Assembly (NCBI GenBank): GCA_036260665.1
Contig: DATAMF010000524.1
Coordinates: 1-16,157, forward strand
Length of the DNA: 16,157 nucleotides
Reading direction: 5' to 3'
From: DATAMF01 sp036260665
Lineage (GTDB): Bacteria > Chloroflexota > Anaerolineae > Aggregatilineales > Aggregatilineaceae
Numbering within the stretch: position 1 is the first letter of the stretch; every line of letters begins with the position of its first letter. Positions 7,776 to 14,716 of the stretch are shown piece after piece. The translations under genes and the position numbers were made by a program. Under the pieces are notes generated by a model. The model ran no database searches. It was given only the letters and a program-made list of their open reading frames with translations, and had not been told where the DNA came from.

Positions 7776-8375
7776 GTGTCTGACAAACTTCAGGATGAAC
7801 TGTGGATCGTTTACTATCGAGCGGCTGACCTCATCCCGCTCAATCTACTCTGGTTTGTCGCCTCTCTCCCGCTGATTACCGCCATCCCCGCGCTGGGAGC
7901 CTTGTTTTATGCCACCAACCACATGGCGCACCGGGGCAGCAGCAGTTGGCGCGTTTTTATGGAGGGTTTCCGCCGCTGTTTTGGGCTGAGTTGGCGCTGG
8001 GGCTTGATGACTACGGTGATCCTGGGCATCCTGTTTTTTTTGCTGTGGTTTTATAGGGATATGGATTGGGCCTACCCTATTCGCCTCCTGATCACCGCCA
8101 TCCTCGTCGCCTGGATCGACATCCAGCTGTTCACCTTCCCCCTGCTGCTCGAACAATCCGACCAACGTTTTCGTACTGCCCTCCGCAACAGCGGCGTGAT
8201 CTTCATTCGCTGGCCGGGAATCGCTCTGGGCACTTCCTTATTGATTGCCTTGGTTGCCTTGCCCAGCATTTTCCTTTTCCCGCCAGCCTGGATTTTTCTA
8301 TCCGCCAGCCTCTGCACCTACCTATCCAACCGTGCCGTCCTCCGGGCGATTAGCAAACTCAAAGCCGCAGGCTAG
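7776..8375 (+). CDS. DUF624 / YesL-like small membrane protein
   Basis: A 199-residue membrane protein. It begins with a short polar stretch and then AADLIPLNLLWFVASLPLITAIPALGALFYATNHMA, the characteristic N-terminal pattern of the DUF624 family (Bacillus YesL), where a conserved LNLLW...PLIT..PA..ALFY signature is seen. Further segments lie near 77-93, 102-124, 146-165 and 168-185; the C-terminus is basic. The proposed start is GTG at 7776, 2 nt after the upstream stop, with GGAG 11 nt before it; a GTG at 7722 inside the previous gene is the alternative, giving 18 more residues. Members of this family commonly sit beside CUT1 sugar transporters and polysaccharide-utilisation genes, as here, but no biochemical function is established. 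Possible transporter accessory (inference). Confidence 0.78.
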   Translation: MSDKLQDELWIVYYRAADLIPLNLLWFVASLPLITAIPALGALFYATNHMAHRGSSSWRVFMEGFRRCFGLSWRWGLMTTVILGILFFLLWFYRDMDWAYPIRLLITAILVAWIDIQLFTFPLLLEQSDQRFRTALRNSGVIFIRWPGIALGTSLLIALVALPSIFLFPPAWIFLSASLCTYLSNRAVLRAISKLKAAG

Positions 8376-8379
8376 AAAA

Positions 8380-10386
8380 ATGACCCAATTTGCTCCCATT
8401 CCCGCTCTCGTTTTCCAGCTTAATTCCGATCAATTCCGTGCCCTTCGTTTGGGCGATTCTCGTTTCTGGCTCCATCCCACCACCCCCTCCGGCCTTTTCA
8501 CCGCCGTGATCAATGACACACCCTATACCGCTCTGAATCTCCCCTGCACCGAAGTTGAATCTTCATCCGAAGGTGAGGTTAAGTTGCTCACCGCCCATTT
8601 TTCCGCCCCCGCTTTCCAGGTCGCCTACCATGTTCACTGTTATCCCAACTCCTCGCTGGTCGAGTTTTACCAGACCATCCACAACACGAGTCCGGATGTC
8701 ATCCACCTTTCGCGCCTGGATTCGCTCTCCTGGCACCTCCCGCCCGATACCTACGACCTGTTTTACTACACCAGCGATTGGGGCCAGGAATTTGAATCGA
8801 TCCGCGCGCCCCTGTCCGGCGAAATAATTCTTGAAACCCGCTGTGGCCGCTCCTCCAAAGGCCACCATCCCTGGTTCGCTCTTTTTGATCCATCCGGCAG
8901 TGTACTGTCCACCGCTGTTGCGTGGTCTGGTAATTGGGTTTTCCGCTTTAATGCATTATCTGATGGCGGTTATCACCTCAGCGGCGGCTTGCACGATTGG
9001 GCTTTCGCCCAAGACCTGCGCCCCGGCCAATCGATGGACACTCCCCCCGTGATCTTGGTGCTGGGCCACGACCTCAATGCCGTCTCCCAACAGTATGCCC
9101 GTATTGGCCGCCGCTACTGGTATCCGCGCAATGAATTGTCCACACGTTTGCCCGTTGAGTGGAACCACTGGTTCAGCTACGAGGACACCGACATCAATGA
9201 CGCCGTTTTTACCGCTAATGTGAGTGTAGCCGCGAGTTTAGGAGTCGAAGCCTGCGCCCTGGATGCAGGCTGGTTTGGCCCCACTGATCCGCAGGCCGCC
9301 TGGCACGACTATCGCGGTGATTGGTCCCTCGTCAATGAGATACGGTTTCCGCGCGGCATCCGCCCCCTGTCCGACGACACCCATGCCCACGCCATGTCGT
9401 TCGGCTTTTGGTGCGAAATCGAAGGCCTTGGCAAACATGCCGCCCTCATCTCCGACCATCCCGATTTTGTCGCCGCGCACCAGGACCAGTCGTTAGGCTA
9501 CATCTGTTTCGCCAATCCCCGCGTCCAGGATTGGGCCTATGAAACCCTCTGCCGTCTGATCTCCACCTACAACTGCGATTGGATCAAACTCGATTTTAAT
9601 GTGGACCCCGGTGCAGGCTGTACTCGCACCGATCACGGCCACGGCGCGTTAGATGGCCTTTATGAACACTACCAGGGCTACTACCGCACGCTAGATCGCC
9701 TTCGCCAGACCTATCCCCATGTCGTTTTCGAGAACTGTTCATCCGGCGGTCTGCGCATCGACCTGGGCATGCTCCGCCACACCCACATGACCTTTCTCAG
9801 CGATCCCGATTGGCCCGTCCACGATCTACAAATTTTCTGGGGCGCGACCACCATGCTCGCTCCCGATGTCTGCCTGCATTGGAGTTATTCCGAATGGCGC
9901 GGCGCTCACCCTCATCAGAATTTCGACCCGCGCGATCCCCATCTCCAGCCGCACCAACTCGACTATTACACCCGCATTTCGATGCTGGGCTGGTTCGGCC
10001 TCTGCCAAAAATTACCGCTCCTGCCCGTCTGGGTAAAAACCCGCTTGGCGACCCATATTCACATCTACCAGACTCACGTCCGCCGTTTTGTCCGCGAAGC
10101 CGACCTCTACCGCCTCACGGACCAACCCCGGCGCGATGGCAGCGGAGATCGGTGGTGTGCTTTCCAATACACCCTCCCCGGCGACGAGCATCTATTATTT
10201 GTCTTCCGTCTCCCCGGTGCAGAACCCACCCGCAGGATCCACCTCTTCGGCCTGCATCCGGATCGCCGCTATCATGTTACCGGCTTCGAAGGCGAAACCT
10301 ACCCCGCCCTCACCGCTCCATCTGACATCACCTTCGCCGATCTTCCCGAAGAAAGCTCCGCTCTGCTGCACGTAATACCTTCATGA
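8380..10386 (+). CDS. GH36-family glycosidase, alpha-galactosidase-like
   Basis: A 668-residue cytoplasmic enzyme with no signal peptide. An N-terminal beta-supersandwich (about 1-250) precedes a TIM barrel beginning near VEWNHWFSYE (259-268). Catalytic landmarks of clan GH-D are present: LDAGWFG (294-300), GFWCEIEG (342-349), the nucleophile region WIKLDFN with Asp405, ENCSSGGLRIDLG (451-463), and the acid/base region TFLSDPDW with Asp475. It is somewhat shorter than the 700-740 residues common for bacterial GH36. Two motifs differ from classical enzymes: the usual Asp-Asp before Gly-Trp is Asp-Ala, and KWDMNR is KLDFNVD. It would release terminal alpha-galactose or a related alpha-linked sugar from the imported substrate, by retention. 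The ATG lies 4 nt after the DUF624 stop; the ribosome site is weak, suggesting coupling. The frame extends upstream to 8245, but that part overlaps DUF624 and is low-complexity. Specificity other than galactose is possible. Confidence 0.87.
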   Translation: MTQFAPIPALVFQLNSDQFRALRLGDSRFWLHPTTPSGLFTAVINDTPYTALNLPCTEVESSSEGEVKLLTAHFSAPAFQVAYHVHCYPNSSLVEFYQTIHNTSPDVIHLSRLDSLSWHLPPDTYDLFYYTSDWGQEFESIRAPLSGEIILETRCGRSSKGHHPWFALFDPSGSVLSTAVAWSGNWVFRFNALSDGGYHLSGGLHDWAFAQDLRPGQSMDTPPVILVLGHDLNAVSQQYARIGRRYWYPRNELSTRLPVEWNHWFSYEDTDINDAVFTANVSVAASLGVEACALDAGWFGPTDPQAAWHDYRGDWSLVNEIRFPRGIRPLSDDTHAHAMSFGFWCEIEGLGKHAALISDHPDFVAAHQDQSLGYICFANPRVQDWAYETLCRLISTYNCDWIKLDFNVDPGAGCTRTDHGHGALDGLYEHYQGYYRTLDRLRQTYPHVVFENCSSGGLRIDLGMLRHTHMTFLSDPDWPVHDLQIFWGATTMLAPDVCLHWSYSEWRGAHPHQNFDPRDPHLQPHQLDYYTRISMLGWFGLCQKLPLLPVWVKTRLATHIHIYQTHVRRFVREADLYRLTDQPRRDGSGDRWCAFQYTLPGDEHLLFVFRLPGAEPTRRIHLFGLHPDRRYHVTGFEGETYPALTAPSDITFADLPEESSALLHVIPS

Positions 10387-10387
10387 C

Positions 10388-10426
10388 TCACCATCCAAGT
10401 TCACCACCGAAGTTCACCATCCACGA
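10388..10426 (+). repeat. Three imperfect 13-bp tandem repeats
   Basis: TCACCATCCAAGT, TCACCACCGAAGT and TCACCATCCACGA follow one another directly after the GH36 stop codon. The first six bases are identical in all three and the third copy decays at its end. It is non-coding and may be a short slippage product; no protein-binding role can be inferred from sequence alone. Confidence 0.7.
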
Positions 10427-10510
10427 CCATGACAACATCCAACATCCGTGTTATGCTGCTAGGTGAGTCAACGCACCTTTCCAACTCACCACCACGCTGT
10501 CGGCCAACTT

Positions 10511-10525
10511 TTTCACGTCGTGAAA
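10511..10525. promoter_or_regulatory. Operator-like palindrome TTTCACG-T-CGTGAAA
   Basis: A perfect 7-bp inverted repeat around a single central T lies about 165 nt upstream of the kinase start. Its symmetry and size suit a dimeric regulator. No regulator gene is in the window and I see no second copy of the full palindrome upstream of the other operons, so assignment to a regulator family is not possible. Confidence 0.45.
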
Positions 10526-10602
10526 TACCGTTTCGCGTCGCCAATTTCAGCTATTTTCCCCTCAGCACGTCACCAAGGGGGGGAGGGGGTACACCGAATT
10601 TC

Positions 10603-10625
10603 TGAATTTTATATAAAAAAATTCA
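10603..10625. other. AT-rich hairpin upstream of kinase gene
   Basis: TGAATTTT (10603-10610) and AAAATTCA (10618-10625) form a perfect 8-bp inverted repeat with a 7-nt loop. It is the most AT-rich stretch in the window, about 64 nt before the kinase ATG. It could be promoter-proximal DNA, a regulator site or a weak terminator; the last is less likely because the T-run is on the 5' arm for the + strand. Confidence 0.4.
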
Positions 10626-10688
10626 CATCAGGATAGGGCAACAGGTAAACTATGTCTATTGACATGTAGTTGAGGTGCCTGACCACGA

Positions 10689-12062
10689 ATGTCTCAATCT
10701 TCTGAACTTCTAAACCACATCCTGCGGCTTTCCGAGGATGCACGGGTGCGCGATGAGTCCGCTTTGTTACAGCTTAATGAGGCGTTGCACGATTTAGCCC
10801 GCACCATCGAATACCAGCAGCACGAGCGCCGCCAGCTTGAACGCATCACGGCGCACATCAATGCCGGGCTGACTCTCGAAGAAATCCTGGAAAACGTGTA
10901 CGAAGACTTCCGCGAATTGATTCCCTATGAGCGCATCGGCTGTGCGCTTATTGACAACACTGATCAAACCGTGACAGCGCGTTGGGCGCGCTCCGATGGT
11001 CGTCCCATCCAGCTCCGTCGCGGCTATTCGATTCCGTTAGCCAACAGCAGCCTTGCCACCATCCTGCAAACCGGTCAACCTCGTATCCTCAACGATCTGC
11101 GCGCGTACTTGCGCGATAAGCCCCATTCCGAGTCCACCCAGTTGATTGTGGACGAAGGCTATCAATCCTCCCTCACTTGTCCGCTGATCGTCAACGGCAT
11201 CCCGGTTGGATTTCTTTTCTTTTCCAGTGCCGAACCCTACACCTATGCCAAGGCCCACGTTGATGTTTTTTTGCAGATCGCGGCCCAACTATCAGTTATG
11301 GTCGAAAAAGGTCGTTTAGTCTCCGAATTAGCGTCTCAGAAAAATGCTATTGAGCGCCAAAACCGTCAGTTAGTCCAGCTCAACGACCAAAAAAACACCT
11401 TTTTAGGCATTGCCGCCCACGATTTACGCAGTCCGCTGGGCACCATCCAAATGGCGATCTCTTTTTTGCTCGATCCCCAATTTGATATGAATGAACATGA
11501 GCAGGCCGCCGTATTACAAGATATTGAAGGCCAGATCCAGCACATGCTCACCATGATCGATGATCTGCTGGATGTCGCCCAGATCGAGTCGGGCAAGCTC
11601 ACCCTGACACAGGAACAGGTTGATCTGCCTGTGTTGTTAGCGACTGCGGTCACCCGCCACAACAACCTTGCCGCTTCCAAAGGCACCCAGGTGCTTCTCG
11701 ATCCTGTCCCCAACGGCAGTACAATCGGTGATTCGATGCGTTTGCGTCAGGTGCTCGACAATCTGCTCTCGAATGCCGTCAAATATTCGCCCGCTGGAAG
11801 TCAGGTTGTTGTCAGTGCCGAAAAGTTAGCTGGATTCTGGCGCATTAGTGTTCGTGATCAGGGTCCAGGCATCAACCCGGAAGATCGCAAACGTCTATTT
11901 CAGGATTTTGCCCGTTTATCGGCGCGCCCCACCGGCGGCGAACGGAGCACCGGGCTTGGTCTGGCAATTTCTCGCCGCGTGGTCCATGCTCATGGGGGTC
12001 AGATCAGCGTTGATTCTGAACCGGGACATGGTTCTACATTTTGGTTTACGCTTCCCGAATGA
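10689..12062 (+). CDS. Soluble GAF-domain sensor histidine kinase
   Basis: A 457-residue cytoplasmic kinase without membrane segments. Residues 1-50 are helical and probably coiled-coil. A GAF domain spans about 55-205 (LEEILENVYEDFRELIPYERIGCALID through FLQIAAQLSVMVE). A short coiled linker (205-236) leads to the HisKA dimerisation helix with the H-box FLGIAAHDLRSPLG, phosphoacceptor His244. The HATPase_c domain has an N-box (DNLLSNAVKYSP, 357-368), G1 (RDQGPGI, 389-395), a modest F-box (LFQDFARL) and G2 (STGLGLAISRRVV, 420-432), ending GSTFWFTLPE. All residues needed for autophosphorylation appear present. The GAF domain would sense an intracellular signal, unidentified. The ATG has GAGG about 13 nt upstream, a long spacing. 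The downstream partner is a methyltransferase-like protein rather than a response regulator, so this is an orphan kinase in this window. Confidence 0.9.
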   Translation: MSQSSELLNHILRLSEDARVRDESALLQLNEALHDLARTIEYQQHERRQLERITAHINAGLTLEEILENVYEDFRELIPYERIGCALIDNTDQTVTARWARSDGRPIQLRRGYSIPLANSSLATILQTGQPRILNDLRAYLRDKPHSESTQLIVDEGYQSSLTCPLIVNGIPVGFLFFSSAEPYTYAKAHVDVFLQIAAQLSVMVEKGRLVSELASQKNAIERQNRQLVQLNDQKNTFLGIAAHDLRSPLGTIQMAISFLLDPQFDMNEHEQAAVLQDIEGQIQHMLTMIDDLLDVAQIESGKLTLTQEQVDLPVLLATAVTRHNNLAASKGTQVLLDPVPNGSTIGDSMRLRQVLDNLLSNAVKYSPAGSQVVVSAEKLAGFWRISVRDQGPGINPEDRKRLFQDFARLSARPTGGERSTGLGLAISRRVVHAHGGQISVDSEPGHGSTFWFTLPE

Positions 12063-12071
12063 GAGGTTACG

Positions 12072-13019
12072 ATGTCCTTCGAAACACTTTGGCAAACCTA
12101 TCGCCAGCGTGGTTATCCAGCGGTGTGCAGTATGGAGCTAATAAGTGCGCTGGACCATTTTTATCTCGCCCTGCTGGCTTTTGGTCAGAATGACCTTCCC
12201 CAGGCCTTACAATCGGCCCAATCCGCTGTCGCCCAACAGCCGAATAGCCCCGTTCTCCAGCACAGTGTGACGTACTTGAACCGCGTCGCCTCGCAGGGCA
12301 AAACGGGCGTTTACATCAGTGGTGATGCGTTTTCAGCTTTCATTCGTGGCGGTGGCAACGTTCAACTCTATCAAGCCATCAATGACGCCTTGCGCCGCAT
12401 TTATCAGGAATATGAAACCCTAACCATCTTCGACATTGGTGTAGGTGATGGGCTGGCGTTGCTCCCCGCACTCACCAGCAACATCACACGTTTGGATATT
12501 CTCGAACCGTCCGAGGCCATGCTCACCCACACCGCCGCCGAGCTAAAACACTGGAACATTAATTTCCACGCTTATCAGAATACTATTCAACAGTTTATAC
12601 AGTCGGGCACCGAAACGTGGGATGTCATCCAGGCCACCTGGAGTTTACAATCCATCCACCCCGATGAGCGCCCCGCCATCTTTGAATGGGCACACCAGCA
12701 CGGCAAGCGTTTGTTGGTGGCCGAGTTTGACGTTCCTAACTATACCGAGCTGTACGAACCCGCGCGGGTTGAATTCATCCTGACCCGCTACGAAAAAGGT
12801 CTGGCCGAATATGACGACGATGGCGGTCTGGTTGCTCAGGGATTCCTCATGCCCGTCATGTTCGGCTACTTCGACCAGTCTGCCTCCCGCACCAACTACG
12901 AAGGCCCCATCGAATCCTGGGTGAACACCATCCAGGCCGCAGGCTTCCGCGACATCCGTGTCGAACCCCTCTACGCCTATTGGTGGGCCAACTCCCTGCT
13001 CATTGATGCGCGCATCTAA
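12072..13019 (+). CDS. TPR-like / class I SAM-dependent methyltransferase protein
   Basis: A 315-residue soluble protein. Residues 22-70 form a helical pair resembling a tetratricopeptide repeat (ALDHFYLALLAFGQNDLPQALQSAQSAVAQQPNSP). From about 115 a Rossmann fold follows: motif I TIFDIGVGDGLALL (118-131), acidic post-I LDILEPSEAM (Glu145) and an ATWSLQSIHPDERP segment at motif IV-V. The remaining part (220-315) has no pattern I can assign. The SAM-binding motif supports a methyltransferase; the substrate is unknown. It starts 9 nt after the kinase stop, with GAGAGG overlapping that stop codon, so the two genes form one transcription unit. It may modify or report on a target of the kinase pathway (inference). 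It ends 4 nt before a strong convergent stem-loop. Confidence 0.75.
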   Translation: MSFETLWQTYRQRGYPAVCSMELISALDHFYLALLAFGQNDLPQALQSAQSAVAQQPNSPVLQHSVTYLNRVASQGKTGVYISGDAFSAFIRGGGNVQLYQAINDALRRIYQEYETLTIFDIGVGDGLALLPALTSNITRLDILEPSEAMLTHTAAELKHWNINFHAYQNTIQQFIQSGTETWDVIQATWSLQSIHPDERPAIFEWAHQHGKRLLVAEFDVPNYTELYEPARVEFILTRYEKGLAEYDDDGGLVAQGFLMPVMFGYFDQSASRTNYEGPIESWVNTIQAAGFRDIRVEPLYAYWWANSLLIDARI

Positions 13020-13023
13020 AAGC

Positions 13024-13058
13024 AACGAGGGCTGTCCTTTTTCTGCTCAGCCCTCGTT
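13024..13058 (-). terminator. Shared stem-loop terminator between convergent genes
   Basis: AACGAGGGCTG (13024-13034) and CAGCCCTCGTT (13048-13058) form a perfect 11-bp stem with a 13-nt loop. On the minus strand the stem is followed by GCTTTTAG, a short U-tract, so it fits best as the terminator of the small TPR gene, whose TGA (13047-13049) lies at the loop edge. On the + strand no T-run follows, though the stem may still protect the 3' end of the methyltransferase mRNA. Confidence 0.7.
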
Positions 13059-13451
13059 CCGCAAATCCCGAATAATCTGTTCGACCTCGGCGCGCTCCTC
13101 TTCGCATAATCCGTTGCACGCCCGGAGGAATTCTTCATAATCGGCAATCGCCAGCCGGAGATCGAACATTTTTTTGCGTACATCGGCCCGTTCATAATAA
13201 ACAAATGCAAGCGTTGGCTCAATCTGTAACGCGTGGCTGTAGTCGGCTATCGCACCTCGCCAATCGGAATTAAAACGGCGTGCGCGTGCCCGGAAAACAT
13301 AACACATGGCATCATCAGGGGTAATGGCGAGAGCATGGGTGTAGAGTGTGATCGCCCGTTCATAATCATATTCTTTGAACCGGGCATGTCCCCTCTTGAC
13401 CAGGCCAGCGGCACTGTCGTCATACGTAGTTAACGACAAAACATGGCGCAT
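13047..13451 (-). CDS. Small tetratricopeptide-repeat protein
   Basis: A 134-residue soluble protein made almost wholly of TPRs: about 16-47 (GLVKRGHARFKEYDYERAITLYTHALAITP), 50-81 (YVFRARARRFNSDWRGAIADYSHALQIEP) and 84-115 (VYYERADVRKKMFDLRLAIADYEEFLRAC), then a short acidic-basic helix. Conserved small and aromatic TPR positions (A/G at 8 and 20, the terminal P) are visible. There is no signal peptide, so it is probably a cytoplasmic scaffold for protein-protein contacts. The partner is unknown. The ATG has GGGAG 9 nt upstream, and a candidate promoter precedes it, so it is probably transcribed apart from the peptidase genes. It converges with the methyltransferase gene, which also carries a TPR-like segment. 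Confidence 0.82.
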   Translation of the reverse strand: MRHVLSLTTYDDSAAGLVKRGHARFKEYDYERAITLYTHALAITPDDAMCYVFRARARRFNSDWRGAIADYSHALQIEPTLAFVYYERADVRKKMFDLRLAIADYEEFLRACNGLCEEERAEVEQIIRDLRNEG

Positions 13452-13495
13452 AGGGTTATACTCCCAAATAACCAGATTTCTATTGTGTAAATTGG

Positions 13496-13524
13496 ATTAT
13501 CAGGGAATCAAATCAGGGGTGCAA
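13496..13524 (-). promoter_or_regulatory. Candidate sigma-70-type promoter of the TPR gene
   Basis: On the minus strand TTGCAC (13524-13519) and GATAAT (13501-13496) are separated by exactly 17 nt. This would place the transcription start near 13489 and leave a 5' leader of about 38 nt before the ATG. Each hexamer differs from consensus at one or two bases. It sits in a 128-nt gap after the peptidase gene, which otherwise contains a small GCACGCGTGC palindrome (13558-13567). Confidence 0.5.
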
Positions 13525-13579
13525 GCATTTCTAATCAAGCACTAAACCTCTTCTCCTGCACGCGTGCTTTTTACCGTCA

Positions 13580-14716
13580 CTACCGCCCCAGCGCGTAACG
13601 TGGAGTTAAATCAGGCGCGACATTCAGACATGCCGCCGTCAGATAAGCCAGCCACCACGCCCCGCTTTGAATATCGCTGAGGTGTGCAGTTTCCTGCCCC
13701 GTATGCGGATCAGTCATCGGCGGTCCCGACAACGCCAGAATGCGAGTCCACTGTCCCAGAATCATATCATCACTGCGTGACAGGTGTCCGGTATTGATCT
13801 GGACCGTTCCCGGACGCGCCCTATTCAGTCCATCAGCCAGATCAATCGCCAGCGTGTGATAGTTCGGTGGCACAATCGCCCCGCGTCCCCACCCCGACGC
13901 CGCGCTGTAGCTCACCCCCGCGCCCATCTGCGGCACCAGGCCCGGCCCTGCCGTTTGCGCATCCACCACCACGCACCCATACGTTGGCGGCGGAACCGCA
14001 TGCATCAGCCGCGCGGCCCCGTGCCCAAAGAACGCTTCCGGCGGCCCTTCTTCTTGATCGGTGAATACGAACAGACAGCGCCGATCTTTCAACACCGCTT
14101 CAACTTGACATAATGCCGCCGCCGCCAGCAGTGCCATCAGTGTCCCCAGGCTGTTATCCAACCCCGTACCAATAACTACATCCCCGTCACACACCGGCGT
14201 GACATCCATCACAACGGTATCCTGCCACGCCAGTTGGCCCTTTGCAGCTTCGAAGCGCAGCGTATTATTGCCCTTGTGATAAGCGATCACACCCTGCGCC
14301 CCGACAACCAGCCGCCCTTTCTCAAACCGCAGCGCTTTTGCCGTCACGCGATAATCATCCGTTGGGAATCGTATTGCGCAGATAGGGAACAGGCTCCCAT
14401 CCTCAATTGATTTGAACCGAAAGGAAGGCCGGTCCATGTGCGCCACCACAATCACATCTGCGGCTGCTTTATCCGCGCCCAGCCAGATCGCCGTGTTGCC
14501 TGTAGACCCAAGCTGCGATATGACGTGTTCTCGCAATCCCAGCCCATCCGCCAGCACGGCAATATCATCCCCAATTCCACCCAGCAAGTTCGCGCCCCCA
14601 CTGGGAGCATTCGCTTCCAGCAGGCGCTTCAACATGGCCCAGACATCCAGTTTCGTCTGTTGTTTGAGCGCGTCGCTCAAACCGGGCAGTGTGCGATTCA
14701 AAATTTCATAGGGCAT
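13580..14716 (-). CDS. M42-family metallopeptidase, divergent paralogue
   Basis: A 378-residue cytoplasmic enzyme of the M42 (glutamyl/tetrahedral aminopeptidase) type. Metal and catalytic residues are visible in order: AHMD (His93, Asp95), GTGLDNSLG (Asp187, bridging), DQEEGP (Glu222 general base, Glu223), VVDA (Asp252) and QETAHLSD (His345). Between the first His and the bridging Asp lies the inserted beta-domain expected of M42, reading VVGAQGVIAYHKG. It is longer than the neighbouring paralogue and its motif surroundings differ (PPEAFFGHGA instead of TTCAGA), so substrate preference probably differs. The ATG overlaps the end of the upstream M42 gene by 11 nt, with GAGGA about 5 nt before it, so the two are co-translated and may co-assemble. 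Likely role: trimming N-terminal residues from peptides. Family well supported; specificity unknown. Confidence 0.85.
   Translation of the reverse strand: MPYEILNRTLPGLSDALKQQTKLDVWAMLKRLLEANAPSGGANLLGGIGDDIAVLADGLGLREHVISQLGSTGNTAIWLGADKAAADVIVVAHMDRPSFRFKSIEDGSLFPICAIRFPTDDYRVTAKALRFEKGRLVVGAQGVIAYHKGNNTLRFEAAKGQLAWQDTVVMDVTPVCDGDVVIGTGLDNSLGTLMALLAAAALCQVEAVLKDRRCLFVFTDQEEGPPEAFFGHGAARLMHAVPPPTYGCVVVDAQTAGPGLVPQMGAGVSYSAASGWGRGAIVPPNYHTLAIDLADGLNRARPGTVQINTGHLSRSDDMILGQWTRILALSGPPMTDPHTGQETAHLSDIQSGAWWLAYLTAACLNVAPDLTPRYALGR

Larger units (their letters stand above)
10387..10688. other. 302-nt gene-free spacer between sugar operon and kinase gene
   Basis: No convincing reading frame is present on either strand. 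The stretch holds, in order, three 13-bp tandem repeats, a weak 5-bp hairpin AGGTG/CACCT (10461-10478) followed by TTT, an operator-like 15-nt palindrome, a G7-A-G5 tract (10577-10589) and an AT-rich hairpin. The stop region TGACTCACC (10384-10392) and GGTGAGTCA (10462-10470) form a 9-bp inverted pair 69 nt apart. A weak promoter match TTCACA (10622-10627), 18-nt spacer, TAAACT (10646-10651) could serve the kinase gene. No strong intrinsic terminator for the sugar operon is seen. Confidence 0.6.

Noticed and set aside
8245..8379. N-terminal extension of the GH36 enzyme
   Set aside because: It overlaps the DUF624 gene, is Pro/Ser-rich and has no family similarity.
10577..10589. G7-A-G5 tract as a G-quadruplex
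   Set aside because: Only two G-runs separated by one base; forming four tracts would need splitting runs with no loops. Kept only as a composition note.
10659..10664. TTGACA as a -35 box for the kinase gene
   Set aside because: A -10 box at 16-18 nt would fall at or past the start codon, and no match is present.
13558..13572. GCACGCGTGC followed by TTTTT as a + strand terminator
   Set aside because: The palindrome leaves no loop large enough for a stable hairpin, and no + strand gene ends nearby.
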